A stretch of DNA of 64,000 nucleotides from Arthrobacter gengyunqii (lineage in GTDB: Bacteria > Actinomycetota > Actinomycetes > Actinomycetales > Micrococcaceae). The translations under genes and the position numbers were made by a program. The notes beneath the pieces are model-generated. The model searched no databases. It was given only the letters and a program-made list of their open reading frames with translations, and had not been told where the DNA came from. Positions 7,689 through 16,087 of this stretch are shown piece after piece (positions within the stretch are counted from its first letter, which is position 1; each line of letters starts with the position of its first letter). The DNA lies in contig NZ_CP095461.1 of the NCBI RefSeq assembly GCF_023022985.1, positions 1,364,001 to 1,428,000 on the forward strand, written 5' to 3'.

Positions 7689-9659
7689 ATGAGCTCTGGC
7701 CTGGATGCAGGAAATGAAGCACCGGACACCGCAGCCGCGACCGCCGCAGGGGCAGCGGAAGACGGTTACGCACCGTCCTACGCGCGAAGCCTCAGGGATC
7801 CTGAAGCCTTCTGGCTGGAGGCCGCTTCGCTGGTGGACTGGGACACCGCCCCGCAGCAGGCGCTGGATGAATCGGGCGCCCCGTTGTACCGCTGGTTCCC
7901 CGACGGTTATCTCAACACCAGCTACAACGCCCTGGACCGCCATGTGGCTGCCGGCAGGGGGGACGCCGACGCGCTGATCTATGACTCCGCGATGCTCGGC
8001 ACCACGCGCACCTATACCTACAATCAGCTGCTTGCCGAAGTGGAGACCTTTGCCGGAGTCCTCCGCGGACTCGGAGTGGAGGCCGGGGACCGGGTCATCA
8101 TCTATCTGCCGATGATTCCGCAGGCCGTAATCGCCATGCTTGCCGCGGCCCGGCTGGGCGCCATCCATTCCGTGGTGTTCGGCGGCTTTGCCCCCAAGGA
8201 GCTGGCAGCGCGCATCGACGATGCCCGGCCCGCCGTCGTCGTCACCGCCAGCGGCGGGATGGAACCCAAACGCACCGTGGAGTACCTGCCCAACGTCGCT
8301 GACGCGCTCGCCGCCGCGGACCACCGCGTCAACCACGTGGTGGTGGCCGAACGCGACGGGTTCGCACACACCGCGCAGGAGTACAACGGCGCCCACGGCA
8401 CCGCCTGGCATGACTGGGACGAGCTCGCCGCCGGCGCGTCTCCTGCCGGTCCGGTCTCCGTGGCTGCCACTGACCCGCTCTACATCCTTTACACCTCCGG
8501 CACCACCGGCGCGCCCAAGGGCGTGGTCCGCGACAACGGTTCCCACGCCGTCGCGCTGGCGTGGTCCATGCGCAACATTTACGACGTCGGACCGGGCCAG
8601 GTGATGTGGACCGCCTCGGACGTGGGCTGGGTGGTGGGCCACTCCTACATTGTGTACGCGCCGCTGATCGCCGGAGCCACCACGCTGCTGTACGAGGGCA
8701 AGCCGGTGGGAACGCCGGACGCCGGAGCCTTCTGGCGCGTGGCGGACGAGCACCGGGTGGATGTCCTCTTCACCGCGCCCACTGCGCTGCGTGCTATCCG
8801 CAAGGCAGATCCGGACGCCGCCCTGATGGCCGATTACGACCTCTCCGTACTGCGGACCCTGTTTGTTGCGGGGGAGCGGCTGGACCCGGAGACCTTCGCC
8901 TGGGCAGGACGCGCACTGGACGTTCCGGTGGTGGATCACTGGTGGCAGACGGAAACGGGCTGGGCAATCTGCGCCAATCCGATGGGATTGGAGCAGCTGC
9001 CGATCAAGGCCGGCTCCGCGACGGTTCCGGTGCCGGGATTCTCGCTGGCGATCGTGGACGGACAGGGCGCGGAGGTTCCACCCGGGGAAGAGGGCAACAT
9101 CGTGCTGCGGCTGCCGCTGCCCCCGGGAACGCTGACCACGCTGTGGGGCAGCGACGACCGGTTCCGGTCCTCGTACCTGGAGATTTTCGAGGGCTGCTAC
9201 ACCACGGGGGACTCCGGCTACGTGGATGAGGACGGTTACGTGTTCATCATGGGCCGCACCGACGACGTCATCAACGTCTCCGGACACCGGCTCTCCACCG
9301 GCGCGATGGAGCAGATTGTCGCGACCCACCCTGCTGTGGCCGAATGTGCCGTGATCGGAGTGGCGGATTCCCTGAAGGGGCAGCGGCCGTGCGGCTACGT
9401 GGTGCTGAAAACCGGAACCGAGCTGGGCGTGGAGGAGCTGCGCGCGGATCTGGTGAAGCTGGTGCGCGAATCCATCGGTCCGGTGGCGGACTTCAAGGAC
9501 GTGCAGGTGGTGGAAGCGCTGCCGAAGACCCGTTCCGGCAAGATCCTGCGCAAGACGATGCGCCAGATTGCCGACGGCGACGCGTATACGGTTCCATCCA
9601 CCATTGAGGATCCGGGGGTTATCGACGCACTGGTGCCGCTGCTGCGTCCGGTGGGCTGA
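7689..9659 (+). CDS. prpE: Propionate-CoA ligase
   Basis: Activates propionate to propionyl-CoA through an acyl-adenylate, feeding prpC. The 656-residue protein is of acetyl/propionyl-CoA synthetase length. It shows YNALDRHV near the N-terminus, the AMP-binding loop YTSGTTGAPKG, the WWQTETGW core and the C-terminal KTRSGKILRK, whose second Lys is the catalytic and usually acetylation-controlled residue. GAGGAG lies just before the ATG at 7689. It is divergent from the gntR-prpDBC unit. Acetate may also be a substrate, but the neighbours favour propionate. Confidence 0.88.
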   Translation: MSSGLDAGNEAPDTAAATAAGAAEDGYAPSYARSLRDPEAFWLEAASLVDWDTAPQQALDESGAPLYRWFPDGYLNTSYNALDRHVAAGRGDADALIYDSAMLGTTRTYTYNQLLAEVETFAGVLRGLGVEAGDRVIIYLPMIPQAVIAMLAAARLGAIHSVVFGGFAPKELAARIDDARPAVVVTASGGMEPKRTVEYLPNVADALAAADHRVNHVVVAERDGFAHTAQEYNGAHGTAWHDWDELAAGASPAGPVSVAATDPLYILYTSGTTGAPKGVVRDNGSHAVALAWSMRNIYDVGPGQVMWTASDVGWVVGHSYIVYAPLIAGATTLLYEGKPVGTPDAGAFWRVADEHRVDVLFTAPTALRAIRKADPDAALMADYDLSVLRTLFVAGERLDPETFAWAGRALDVPVVDHWWQTETGWAICANPMGLEQLPIKAGSATVPVPGFSLAIVDGQGAEVPPGEEGNIVLRLPLPPGTLTTLWGSDDRFRSSYLEIFEGCYTTGDSGYVDEDGYVFIMGRTDDVINVSGHRLSTGAMEQIVATHPAVAECAVIGVADSLKGQRPCGYVVLKTGTELGVEELRADLVKLVRESIGPVADFKDVQVVEALPKTRSGKILRKTMRQIADGDAYTVPSTIEDPGVIDALVPLLRPVG

Positions 9660-9746
9660 TGCCGACGGTCCCGGGTCGGCTGGCCAGCCCGATCGGTTCG
9701 GCGACCCGTGACGGAGACGAACCCGGCCAGCCGGTCAGCCGACCGC

Positions 9747-11144
9747 CTAGGTCGGCTCTGCCTGGACTTGGCTCATTGGAACGGCGTGGCCGAAACGGAA
9801 GAGGTTCTGCGGATCGTAGGTCGTCTTGGCTGCCTGCAGCCGCCGGAAGACCTCCGGTTCCCAGGCCGGATGCCGGTCCGGGTCTCCACCTGACGGTCCC
9901 TGGAGATTAACTAATGCGCCGGCTGTGTACGGTTCGATGGCCGTGTTCAACTGCTCCAGTGCGGCTGCCGTCGCGTCCGCGGCCGGCGGGACATTGAGCC
10001 CCACCGAGTACAGGTGGAACCCCGCGCCACGGCCGGACACCGCATCGGGCACCGGTGGATCGGCGGCCAGCATCCCGCCCATCAGCCGTATCTCGGTCAT
10101 CATCAACGGTGACTCCGAACCAGGCCCTACCTGGTTCAGCAGCTCATCCGCCAACGGACCCGACAAATCCGACAACAGGCTGCCGCGGTCCAGCGCCGGC
10201 ACCGGATCATCCGGATCCATGTGGATACTGCCGACGGCCCGGTAGTCCATGGGGCCGGCAGTATCCATGATGGGCGACGAGAGGTGCCGCATGGGCTCGA
10301 GCAATGCGTCCCCGGTCTCCTGGCTTCCGAACTTTCCGAACCGCAGGTGCACCGGAGCCGTGCCGCGCAGAGGCTCCGGCAGGAACGGGACATCCGGCAG
10401 GTGCAGGAAGGCCAGCGATGCCGACGCATCCGGCGGCAGCTGCGACGTCCACTCACGGAAGGCGTGCAGGACCTCGGGACCGGCGTCCTGCGGATACATG
10501 ATCCCGCCGCCGTAAAAGTCCGTGAAGCCGGTCAATGCCAGGGTCATGGAGGTGATGACGCCGAAATTGCCTTTGCCGCCGCGCAGCGCCGCGAACAGCT
10601 CGGCGTCGTCGGCGTTTCCGGACTCCAGCCGGCGCAGCCGGCCGTCGGCAGTGACCACGTCAAGGGAGAACACATGGTCGCTCGCGAATCCCAGCGCCCG
10701 CCCCATGAGCGGCAGCCCGCCGCCAGAGACGTATCCGACTGTTCCGACCGTCCCGGAGGAGCCGTGCGGTCCGGTGAAACCCTCGGGCACAATCTCCTCC
10801 AGCACTTGCCCCCAGCGGACGCCCGGCCCCACTGTCACGGTGTCTGCTTCGGGATCCACCACTATGTCCTGCAGCCGGGAGGTATTGATCAACAAGCCGC
10901 AGTCCATCAAAGCGGCAGCGCCGTGTCCGGTGGCCTGGATTCCCAGGGGGATCTCCCGCTGCGCTGCCCAGCGGATGGCATTTTGGATGTCCTCGACACC
11001 GGCCGCTCCCAAGGTGGCGTCCGGGCGCTGGACCATCGAGGGGTTGTAGCCGGAGGTGTCGATCGCGTATCCGGGATCTCCCGGGCTGCTCACTGTGCCG
11101 TGGACAAGGGTACGGAGGGTTGCAAGGTCTGATTCCTGGAACAT
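9747..11144 (-). CDS. FAD-linked oxidase of the BBE/6-hydroxynicotine oxidase type
   Basis: A 465-residue flavoprotein. The N-terminal FAD-binding PCMH fold spans about 30-210 and the C-terminal BBE segment ends with YDPQNLFRFGH. The TGHGAAAL motif supplies the His that usually carries FAD covalently. The second attachment Cys of bicovalent enzymes is absent (SGGGLPLMGRALG), so FAD is probably bound through one His, as in Arthrobacter 6-hydroxy-D-nicotine oxidase. No signal peptide is seen. The ATG at 11144 has GGGAGAG. Substrate unknown; amines, sugars and polyketide alcohols are all possible for the family. It is divergent from a PucR-type regulator. Confidence 0.8.
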   Translation of the reverse strand: MFQESDLATLRTLVHGTVSSPGDPGYAIDTSGYNPSMVQRPDATLGAAGVEDIQNAIRWAAQREIPLGIQATGHGAAALMDCGLLINTSRLQDIVVDPEADTVTVGPGVRWGQVLEEIVPEGFTGPHGSSGTVGTVGYVSGGGLPLMGRALGFASDHVFSLDVVTADGRLRRLESGNADDAELFAALRGGKGNFGVITSMTLALTGFTDFYGGGIMYPQDAGPEVLHAFREWTSQLPPDASASLAFLHLPDVPFLPEPLRGTAPVHLRFGKFGSQETGDALLEPMRHLSSPIMDTAGPMDYRAVGSIHMDPDDPVPALDRGSLLSDLSGPLADELLNQVGPGSESPLMMTEIRLMGGMLAADPPVPDAVSGRGAGFHLYSVGLNVPPAADATAAALEQLNTAIEPYTAGALVNLQGPSGGDPDRHPAWEPEVFRRLQAAKTTYDPQNLFRFGHAVPMSQVQAEPT

Positions 11145-11223
11145 GGGACTCTCCCGTGGACGGGGCAGGCCTCGCGGAAGGGATCACAGCCTGCACTGGC
11201 GTTGGCTGGAATGCACTTCTAAA

Positions 11224-11254
11224 ACGCTAGGCTCTGCCCGGCCGGTTTTGTCAA
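11224..11254 (-). promoter_or_regulatory. Promoter of the FAD-linked oxidase, next to a C8 tract
   Basis: On the minus strand TTGACA (11249-11254) is followed after 19 bp by TAGCGT (11224-11229). A run of eight C (11255-11262; G on the transcribed-strand reading) touches the -35 element. Slippage there would change the sequence just outside -35. The remaining divergent region 11145-11399 holds no gene. Confidence 0.5.
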
Positions 11255-11386
11255 CCCCCCCCGACCAAGTATTCGCAGGTGTCGCTTGATGATCGGAGTG
11301 CGCCTAACGACAGAATAGGGCCAATAGCCTGTGGGAAGCCCGAATGACGGCCCGAAGTACTCCTCGCACAAGTCGGGCGTACACGT

Positions 11387-11392
11387 TAGCCT
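11387..11392 (+). promoter_or_regulatory. -10 box (TAGCCT) for leaderless start of the PucR-type gene
   Basis: TAGCCT ends 7 nt before the ATG at 11400 and no Shine-Dalgarno sequence is present. This is the usual actinobacterial arrangement for an mRNA that begins at its start codon. Confidence 0.45.
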
Positions 11393-11399
11393 CACGCGT

Positions 11400-12491
11400 A
11401 TGTTGACTGATCCGACCACCCCAAGCGAGGGGGCGCAGGCGGTGGAAGAAGATAGTGGTTCCTCCCGTCTGGAACAGGTCCTCCAAGCCTTCGACGACCT
11501 AGTGGAGCAGGACGCCGGACCAGTGTTTGCTCTGGCGAGGACGGCAAGGTTGCTTGGGCGGGGCGTAGGTGTCTGCAGTCCTGACGGGGAGAGGCTTGTC
11601 GCCGGCCCGGACGGCGTAGTCAGGCAGGAGGCGGGGACGGTTCCGGATGGAGCGCGACAGCTGCCTGACGGGTTGCGGGTTTGGCTGGAGGGGCGGCCGT
11701 GGCCCGAGGAGCGGCTTCTCCTTCGGCGGCTCGGGGTGACCATGAAAGCGGCATTACGCCAGTCGGACGGAGCTGCTGTTCCGGCCATCGAGGTGGTGTT
11801 CGATGAGCGCCGATCGCCTGCCGCCCGGCTACGGGCTGCGGGGCATCTGGGGTTGCGCGAGGACGCGCCGCTGACGGTGATGGGAATCAAAGGGAGGGAA
11901 GAAGATGTAAAGGAGCTGGCATCTCGAATCAACATGGTCTCGTCCCGGGTCCATGGGTACGACGACGGGAGCACCCTGTTCCTCGCGGTCGAAGGGCTGG
12001 AGGATGCGTTGCCCACCGTTCCCGTACCGGTCGGTGTCAGGGCAGCGCTGGCACACAACGTTCAGATCCTGGAGCTTCCGGAAAAGTACAAGCTGGTGCG
12101 GCTGGGCATGCGCTATACACTGCCCGCGGCCCATGACAGCGCTCCATACCATCAGGAAGAGGCGGTGTTCCTCGACGCGGCCACGATGGGAGGTTATGCC
12201 TTGTTGCCCCAGTACCTGACAGCGGACCAGATTGACACGGTTGGGGACGTCCAAGTCCTGGACAAACTGTGGACTGCACACGGGGCGGACATGCTGCGGA
12301 TACTGGAGGCAGTCGCGGTGACAGACTCCGTTCGGAAAGCGGCCCGATCCGTCTATCTGCACCACAACTCGGTGACGCACAGGGTAGCCAGAGCAGAACA
12401 GGCCCTTGGTTTCAACATCACCGAACCGTACGGCCGGACCCGCCTGTTCCTGGCTCTGTGTCTGCGCCGAGTCCGGGATTCCGACGAATGA
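11400..12491 (+). CDS. PucR/CdaR-type transcriptional regulator
   Basis: A 363-residue regulator. Its C-terminal 60 residues form a PucR-type HTH_30 domain (MLRILEAV, then VRKAARSVYLHHNSVTHRV). The central part (about 150-260) resembles the degenerate GGDEF-like module of PucR/CdaR proteins, and the N-terminal part is of unknown sensing function. The ATG at 11400 is chosen because of the leaderless -10 box; an in-frame GTG at 11331 would add 23 residues. It lies divergent to the FAD-linked oxidase and 135 bp upstream of the Baeyer-Villiger monooxygenase in the same direction, so it probably controls one or both. The inducer is unknown. Confidence 0.82.
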   Translation: MLTDPTTPSEGAQAVEEDSGSSRLEQVLQAFDDLVEQDAGPVFALARTARLLGRGVGVCSPDGERLVAGPDGVVRQEAGTVPDGARQLPDGLRVWLEGRPWPEERLLLRRLGVTMKAALRQSDGAAVPAIEVVFDERRSPAARLRAAGHLGLREDAPLTVMGIKGREEDVKELASRINMVSSRVHGYDDGSTLFLAVEGLEDALPTVPVPVGVRAALAHNVQILELPEKYKLVRLGMRYTLPAAHDSAPYHQEEAVFLDAATMGGYALLPQYLTADQIDTVGDVQVLDKLWTAHGADMLRILEAVAVTDSVRKAARSVYLHHNSVTHRVARAEQALGFNITEPYGRTRLFLALCLRRVRDSDE

Positions 12492-12497
12492 CAGCTC

Positions 12498-12538
12498 GCC
12501 AAATGGCGCGTCGCCGGGAGTTTATAGAGCCATTTGCC
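12498..12538. promoter_or_regulatory. Imperfect inverted repeat upstream of the monooxygenase gene
   Basis: GCCAAATGGC (12498-12507) and GCCATTTGCC (12529-12538) are complementary at nine of ten positions and flank an A/T-richer TTTATAG stretch. They lie in the gap before the monooxygenase gene and could be an operator for the adjacent PucR-type regulator. The assignment is speculative. Confidence 0.3.
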
Positions 12539-12626
12539 ATGTGGTGGCCATAACTGTCCGGGTGCAGACTGAGGCGCACCAGAAGGCCTGGACCGGCAAT
12601 GACGCCGGCAACGGACGGAGTTCTCG

Positions 12627-14303
12627 ATGACAGTATCGAGCCAGCAAACAACTGATTATGACGCGCTGATCGTCGGCGCAGGTTTCGCCGGTATGTACAT
12701 GCTCAAACGGCTACGCGATGATCTGGGGCTACGCGTGCGCGTGGTCGAAAGAGGGGAAGGGGTGGGCGGAACCTGGTATTGGAACCGCTACCCGGGAGCC
12801 CGCTGCGATGTTGAATCGCTCTTTTACTCCTACTCGTTTTCATCTGAACTGCAACAGGAATGGGAATGGACTGAGCGGTACCCCACGCAGCCGGAGATCC
12901 TGCGGTACGCAAACCACGTAGCCGACCGTTTCAACCTCCGCCCGGACATTGCTTTTTCCACGTCCGTGAACAGCGCCCGGTATGACGAGCGGCAGGACCG
13001 CTGGATCGTGGAAACCGACGACGGCGCCATCAGCACTGCGCAGTACCTCATCACAGCGGTTGGTTGCCTGTCCGCCTCACGCGTGCCGGATTTCGAGGGG
13101 ATAGACACTTTTCAGGGGTCCACCTATCACACCGGGGAATGGCCTCATGAGGGAGTCGATTTCACAGGACGCCGAGTGGCGGTGATCGGAACGGGGTCCT
13201 CTGCCATCCAGTCCATCCCTGAGATCGCTGCCCAGGCTGCCCAACTTACGGTATTTCAGCGAACGCCGAATTTCTCGGTGCCGGCTGTCAACCGCAGGCT
13301 CGATCCCGCAGAGATTGAACAGACGAAAGCCGACTACGATCAACTTCGGCAGGAGGCACGGCTGTCTCCGTCCGGAGTCCTTTTCGCGCCTCCCATCGGC
13401 AGGGTCGGTGACCTGTCCACTGAGGTCCGGACAGGCGAGATGAAGCAGCGTTGGGAGAACGGTGGGGCAGGGTTCATGTCTGCGTTCCTCGACACCGGGG
13501 TTGACATTGAAGCTAATGAAGTGGTGGCCGAGTACGTCCGCGACCGGATCCGCGAAATCGTTGAACGCCCTGAAGTCGCCGAGCTCCTGATACCCCGGGA
13601 CCATCCGATCGGTACCAAACGCATTTGCGTGGACACCGATTACTACGCCACTTACAACAGAGACAACGTCAAGCTTGTCAGCGTTAGAGAGACACCCATC
13701 GAGCGGATTACCGAGCAGGGTGTGGTGGTGGCGGGTAAAACCTACGAGGTGGACGATATTGTCTTTGCCACAGGCTTCGATGCGATGACCGGGGCGCTTA
13801 CCGCAATCGATATCCATGGGGTTGACGGCATCATGCTGCGAGACAAATGGGCAGCAGGACCCCGCACCTATCTCGGGATCGCCACCGCAGGCTTCCCGAA
13901 CCTGTTCATGATCACTGCACCCGGCAGCCCGTCGGTGTTGAGTAACATGATCGTCTCCATCGAGCAGCACGTGGACTGGATCACCGGGCACATCGCCTAT
14001 GCGCTGCAGAACGGTGTTACCCGAACAGACGTGGATCCCACAGCTGAAGACGCCTGGGTAGACCACGTCAACACGGCCGCCCACCAGACGCTGTACCCCA
14101 CGGCCGCGTCCTGGTACATGGGCGCTAACATTCCTGGCAAACCGCGAATCTTCATGCCCTATATCGGCGGTGTAGGGGCCTATCGGAACCTGTGCGACCA
14201 AATCGCAGAGGACGGCTACCGTGGCTTCCTCCTCGAAGCCGGGGCAGCACCGAAGACCGTCGGGCCGTCCGCGGACCGTAATACCGTGACAGCCGAGTCC
14301 TGA
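12627..14303 (+). CDS. Type I Baeyer-Villiger monooxygenase
   Basis: A 558-residue FAD/NADPH flavoprotein expected to insert oxygen next to a carbonyl, turning a ketone into an ester or lactone. The FAD-binding Rossmann motif VGAGFAGMY is near the N-terminus. The family fingerprint FxGxxxHxxxWP occupies residues 162-173, and the NADPH-binding GTGSSAIQ follows. GTWYWNRYPG is typical of cyclohexanone-type enzymes. The ATG at 12627 has GGAG upstream. It is followed 53 bp later by an esterase gene, the classical partner that hydrolyses the ester product. The specific ketone cannot be deduced. Third codon positions look more mixed than in neighbours, hinting at transfer. Confidence 0.9.
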   Translation: MTVSSQQTTDYDALIVGAGFAGMYMLKRLRDDLGLRVRVVERGEGVGGTWYWNRYPGARCDVESLFYSYSFSSELQQEWEWTERYPTQPEILRYANHVADRFNLRPDIAFSTSVNSARYDERQDRWIVETDDGAISTAQYLITAVGCLSASRVPDFEGIDTFQGSTYHTGEWPHEGVDFTGRRVAVIGTGSSAIQSIPEIAAQAAQLTVFQRTPNFSVPAVNRRLDPAEIEQTKADYDQLRQEARLSPSGVLFAPPIGRVGDLSTEVRTGEMKQRWENGGAGFMSAFLDTGVDIEANEVVAEYVRDRIREIVERPEVAELLIPRDHPIGTKRICVDTDYYATYNRDNVKLVSVRETPIERITEQGVVVAGKTYEVDDIVFATGFDAMTGALTAIDIHGVDGIMLRDKWAAGPRTYLGIATAGFPNLFMITAPGSPSVLSNMIVSIEQHVDWITGHIAYALQNGVTRTDVDPTAEDAWVDHVNTAAHQTLYPTAASWYMGANIPGKPRIFMPYIGGVGAYRNLCDQIAEDGYRGFLLEAGAAPKTVGPSADRNTVTAES

Positions 14304-14356
14304 TCTCGCTGCACCGCTAACCCGTCCCAGTGCATAACGAATGAAAGAAGGATGCC

Positions 14357-15343
14357 ATGTCCCAGAATGTCAGTTCCCCCGCCAGCTCCCGGCACCTGAT
14401 CGATCCTGAGATAGTTGCCATGCTCGACGTTTTCCCAACTCTTAACCTGTCGGCGCAGACGTTGCAGGGCGTGCGCGAGATGATGGGTGCCCCGGTTGAA
14501 GGCGCCCCCGACCCGGCTGAGCTCTTCCCGAATGTGGCTGTCACCGAGCACCTCGTTCCCGGAGCCGAGGGGGACCCCGAGGTGCGGGTCCTCTACTACG
14601 AACCGAAGGCGAAGGAGACGTCCTCGGCTGCTCTGGTGTGGATTCACGGCGGCGGTTACGTCATCGGGTCGGCCGACGCCGACGAGGCCCTCTGCCGCCG
14701 GATAGCGACCGAGACTGGTGCTGTGGTGGCGTCGGTGGATTACCGGCTTGCCCCGGAGACCACGTCGCCGGGCCTGGTGGAGGACTGCTACGCGGCGCTT
14801 CGTTGGGTGCACAGCAACGCTGCTGAGCTGGGGATAGACGCAGACCGTATCGCGGTGGGTGGGGCCAGCGCCGGCGGCGGGCTTGCAGCGTGTTTGGCGA
14901 TCCTGGCCAGAGACCGGGGTGAATTTCCGATTGCATATCAGCTGCTGATCTACCCCATGCTTGATGACCGGACTTGCAGCACCCGGGATCCTCACCCATA
15001 TGCGGGGGAGTTCCTTTGGACCCCGGCAGACAACCGGTTCGGATGGGCCTCGATCCTCGGGCACGAACCAGGGGGCGAGGGAGTGTCACCCTATACGGCG
15101 GCCGCACGCGTCGAGGACGTGTCAGGGCTGCCGGCAACGTTCATCAGCGTAGGCGCTCTGGACCTGTTCCTTGAAGAGGACATGGAGTATGCTAGCCGGC
15201 TGATTGCTGCCGGTGTGCCCGTCGAGCTGCACGTCTATCCGGGGGCCTACCATGCGTATGACATGAACCCGGAGGCTCAGGTTACCGGCGCCTACTTCCG
15301 GGATTTCATCGGCGGGCTCGCCCGGTCACTGGACCGGAAATAA
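14357..15343 (+). CDS. Alpha/beta hydrolase, HSL-family (family IV) esterase
   Basis: A 328-residue esterase/lipase. It has the HGGG oxyanion-hole motif at 97-100, the nucleophile in GASAG (Ser171), and probable Asp269 (GALDLF) and His299 (AYHAYD). DYRLAPE follows the oxyanion motif as in hormone-sensitive-lipase relatives. There is no signal peptide, so it acts in the cytoplasm. A GAAAGAAGGA stretch precedes the ATG at 14357. Its place right after the Baeyer-Villiger gene suggests it hydrolyses the ester or lactone formed there to an alcohol and an acid. Confidence 0.88.
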   Translation: MSQNVSSPASSRHLIDPEIVAMLDVFPTLNLSAQTLQGVREMMGAPVEGAPDPAELFPNVAVTEHLVPGAEGDPEVRVLYYEPKAKETSSAALVWIHGGGYVIGSADADEALCRRIATETGAVVASVDYRLAPETTSPGLVEDCYAALRWVHSNAAELGIDADRIAVGGASAGGGLAACLAILARDRGEFPIAYQLLIYPMLDDRTCSTRDPHPYAGEFLWTPADNRFGWASILGHEPGGEGVSPYTAAARVEDVSGLPATFISVGALDLFLEEDMEYASRLIAAGVPVELHVYPGAYHAYDMNPEAQVTGAYFRDFIGGLARSLDRK

Positions 15344-15347
15344 CCGC

Positions 15348-15384
15348 GGAGCGGTGGTCCGGTCCGAGACCGGGCCACCGCTCC
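15348..15384. terminator. Hairpin between esterase and response-regulator genes
   Basis: Arms GGAGCGGTGG (15348-15357) and CCACCGCTCC (15375-15384) pair perfectly and enclose a second stem, CCGGT/ACCGG. It lies between convergent stops at 15343 and 15404. No T-run is present. Confidence 0.6.
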
Positions 15385-15403
15385 AGTAACCGGCGCAGGG
15401 TAG

Positions 15404-16087
15404 TCAGCTGCCCAGCAGGCGGCGTTCATGGGCGAACGCGACCAGCTGAAGCCGGGTGCGGAGGGCCAGCTTGTCCAACACACTGCGCAGATGGGTTTTG
15501 ACGGTGGCTTCGGAGACGAAGAGGCTCTCCGCTATTTCACTGTTGCTGAGGCCTTTGGCGGCCAGAAGAAACACGTCGCGCTCCCGGACGGAAAGGACGT
15601 TGAGGACGGACAGGTCCGGACCGGCGGCAGGACTGCTGCGGGCGGCGTGCTCGAAGAGCGTATGGATGGATCCTGGAGCGATAACGGAATAGCCCGAGTG
15701 GACGGTCCGGATGGCCGCCAACAGAAATTCCGGCTCGGCGCTTTTGAGCAGATACCCGCTGGCTCCGGCCTGCACGGCCTGGACTACTGCCTGATCCCTG
15801 TTGAACGTGGTGAGGGCAATGATCCGCGGCTTGTCACTGCCCGCGGCCACGGCATCCTGAACGATTCTCCGGGTGGCTTCCACCCCGTCCATGACCGGCA
15901 TGCGGAGGTCCATCAGCACCACGTCAGGCCGCCGCTCGCTGACCAGCGCTACCGCCTTTTCCCCGTCACCGGCTTCTCCGACGAGCTCGAGGTCCTCCTG
16001 GCTCTCAACCAACATGCGGATTCCCGCCCGAAACAAGGGCTGGTCATCGACCAGGACCACGGTGATGCGTGTTCCGGCATCAGGCAC
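15404..16087 (-). CDS. NarL-type response regulator
   Basis: A 227-residue response regulator. The receiver domain (about 8-125) has the acidic pair Asp14-Asp15 and the phosphoacceptor Asp60 (VLMDLRMP). A LuxR-type HTH follows at about 160-220 (LSVRERDVFLLAAKGLSNSEIA). The GTG at 16087 with AGGAAG upstream overlaps the end of the kinase gene by 8 bp; the longer frame to 16375 runs antisense-like through the kinase end and is rejected. It pairs with the kinase just upstream. Target genes are unknown. Confidence 0.88.
   Translation of the reverse strand: MPDAGTRITVVLVDDQPLFRAGIRMLVESQEDLELVGEAGDGEKAVALVSERRPDVVLMDLRMPVMDGVEATRRIVQDAVAAGSDKPRIIALTTFNRDQAVVQAVQAGASGYLLKSAEPEFLLAAIRTVHSGYSVIAPGSIHTLFEHAARSSPAAGPDLSVLNVLSVRERDVFLLAAKGLSNSEIAESLFVSEATVKTHLRSVLDKLALRTRLQLVAFAHERRLLGS

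Noticed and set aside
9674..9744. Imperfect inverted repeat between prpE and the FAD oxidase gene as a terminator
   Set aside because: The 12-bp arms are about 47 bp apart with weak internal pairing and no T-run, so it is not supported as a terminator.
9747..11144. Naming the FAD oxidase 6-hydroxynicotine oxidase
   Set aside because: Only the general BBE-type fold and His attachment site are visible, and no nicotine pathway genes are nearby.
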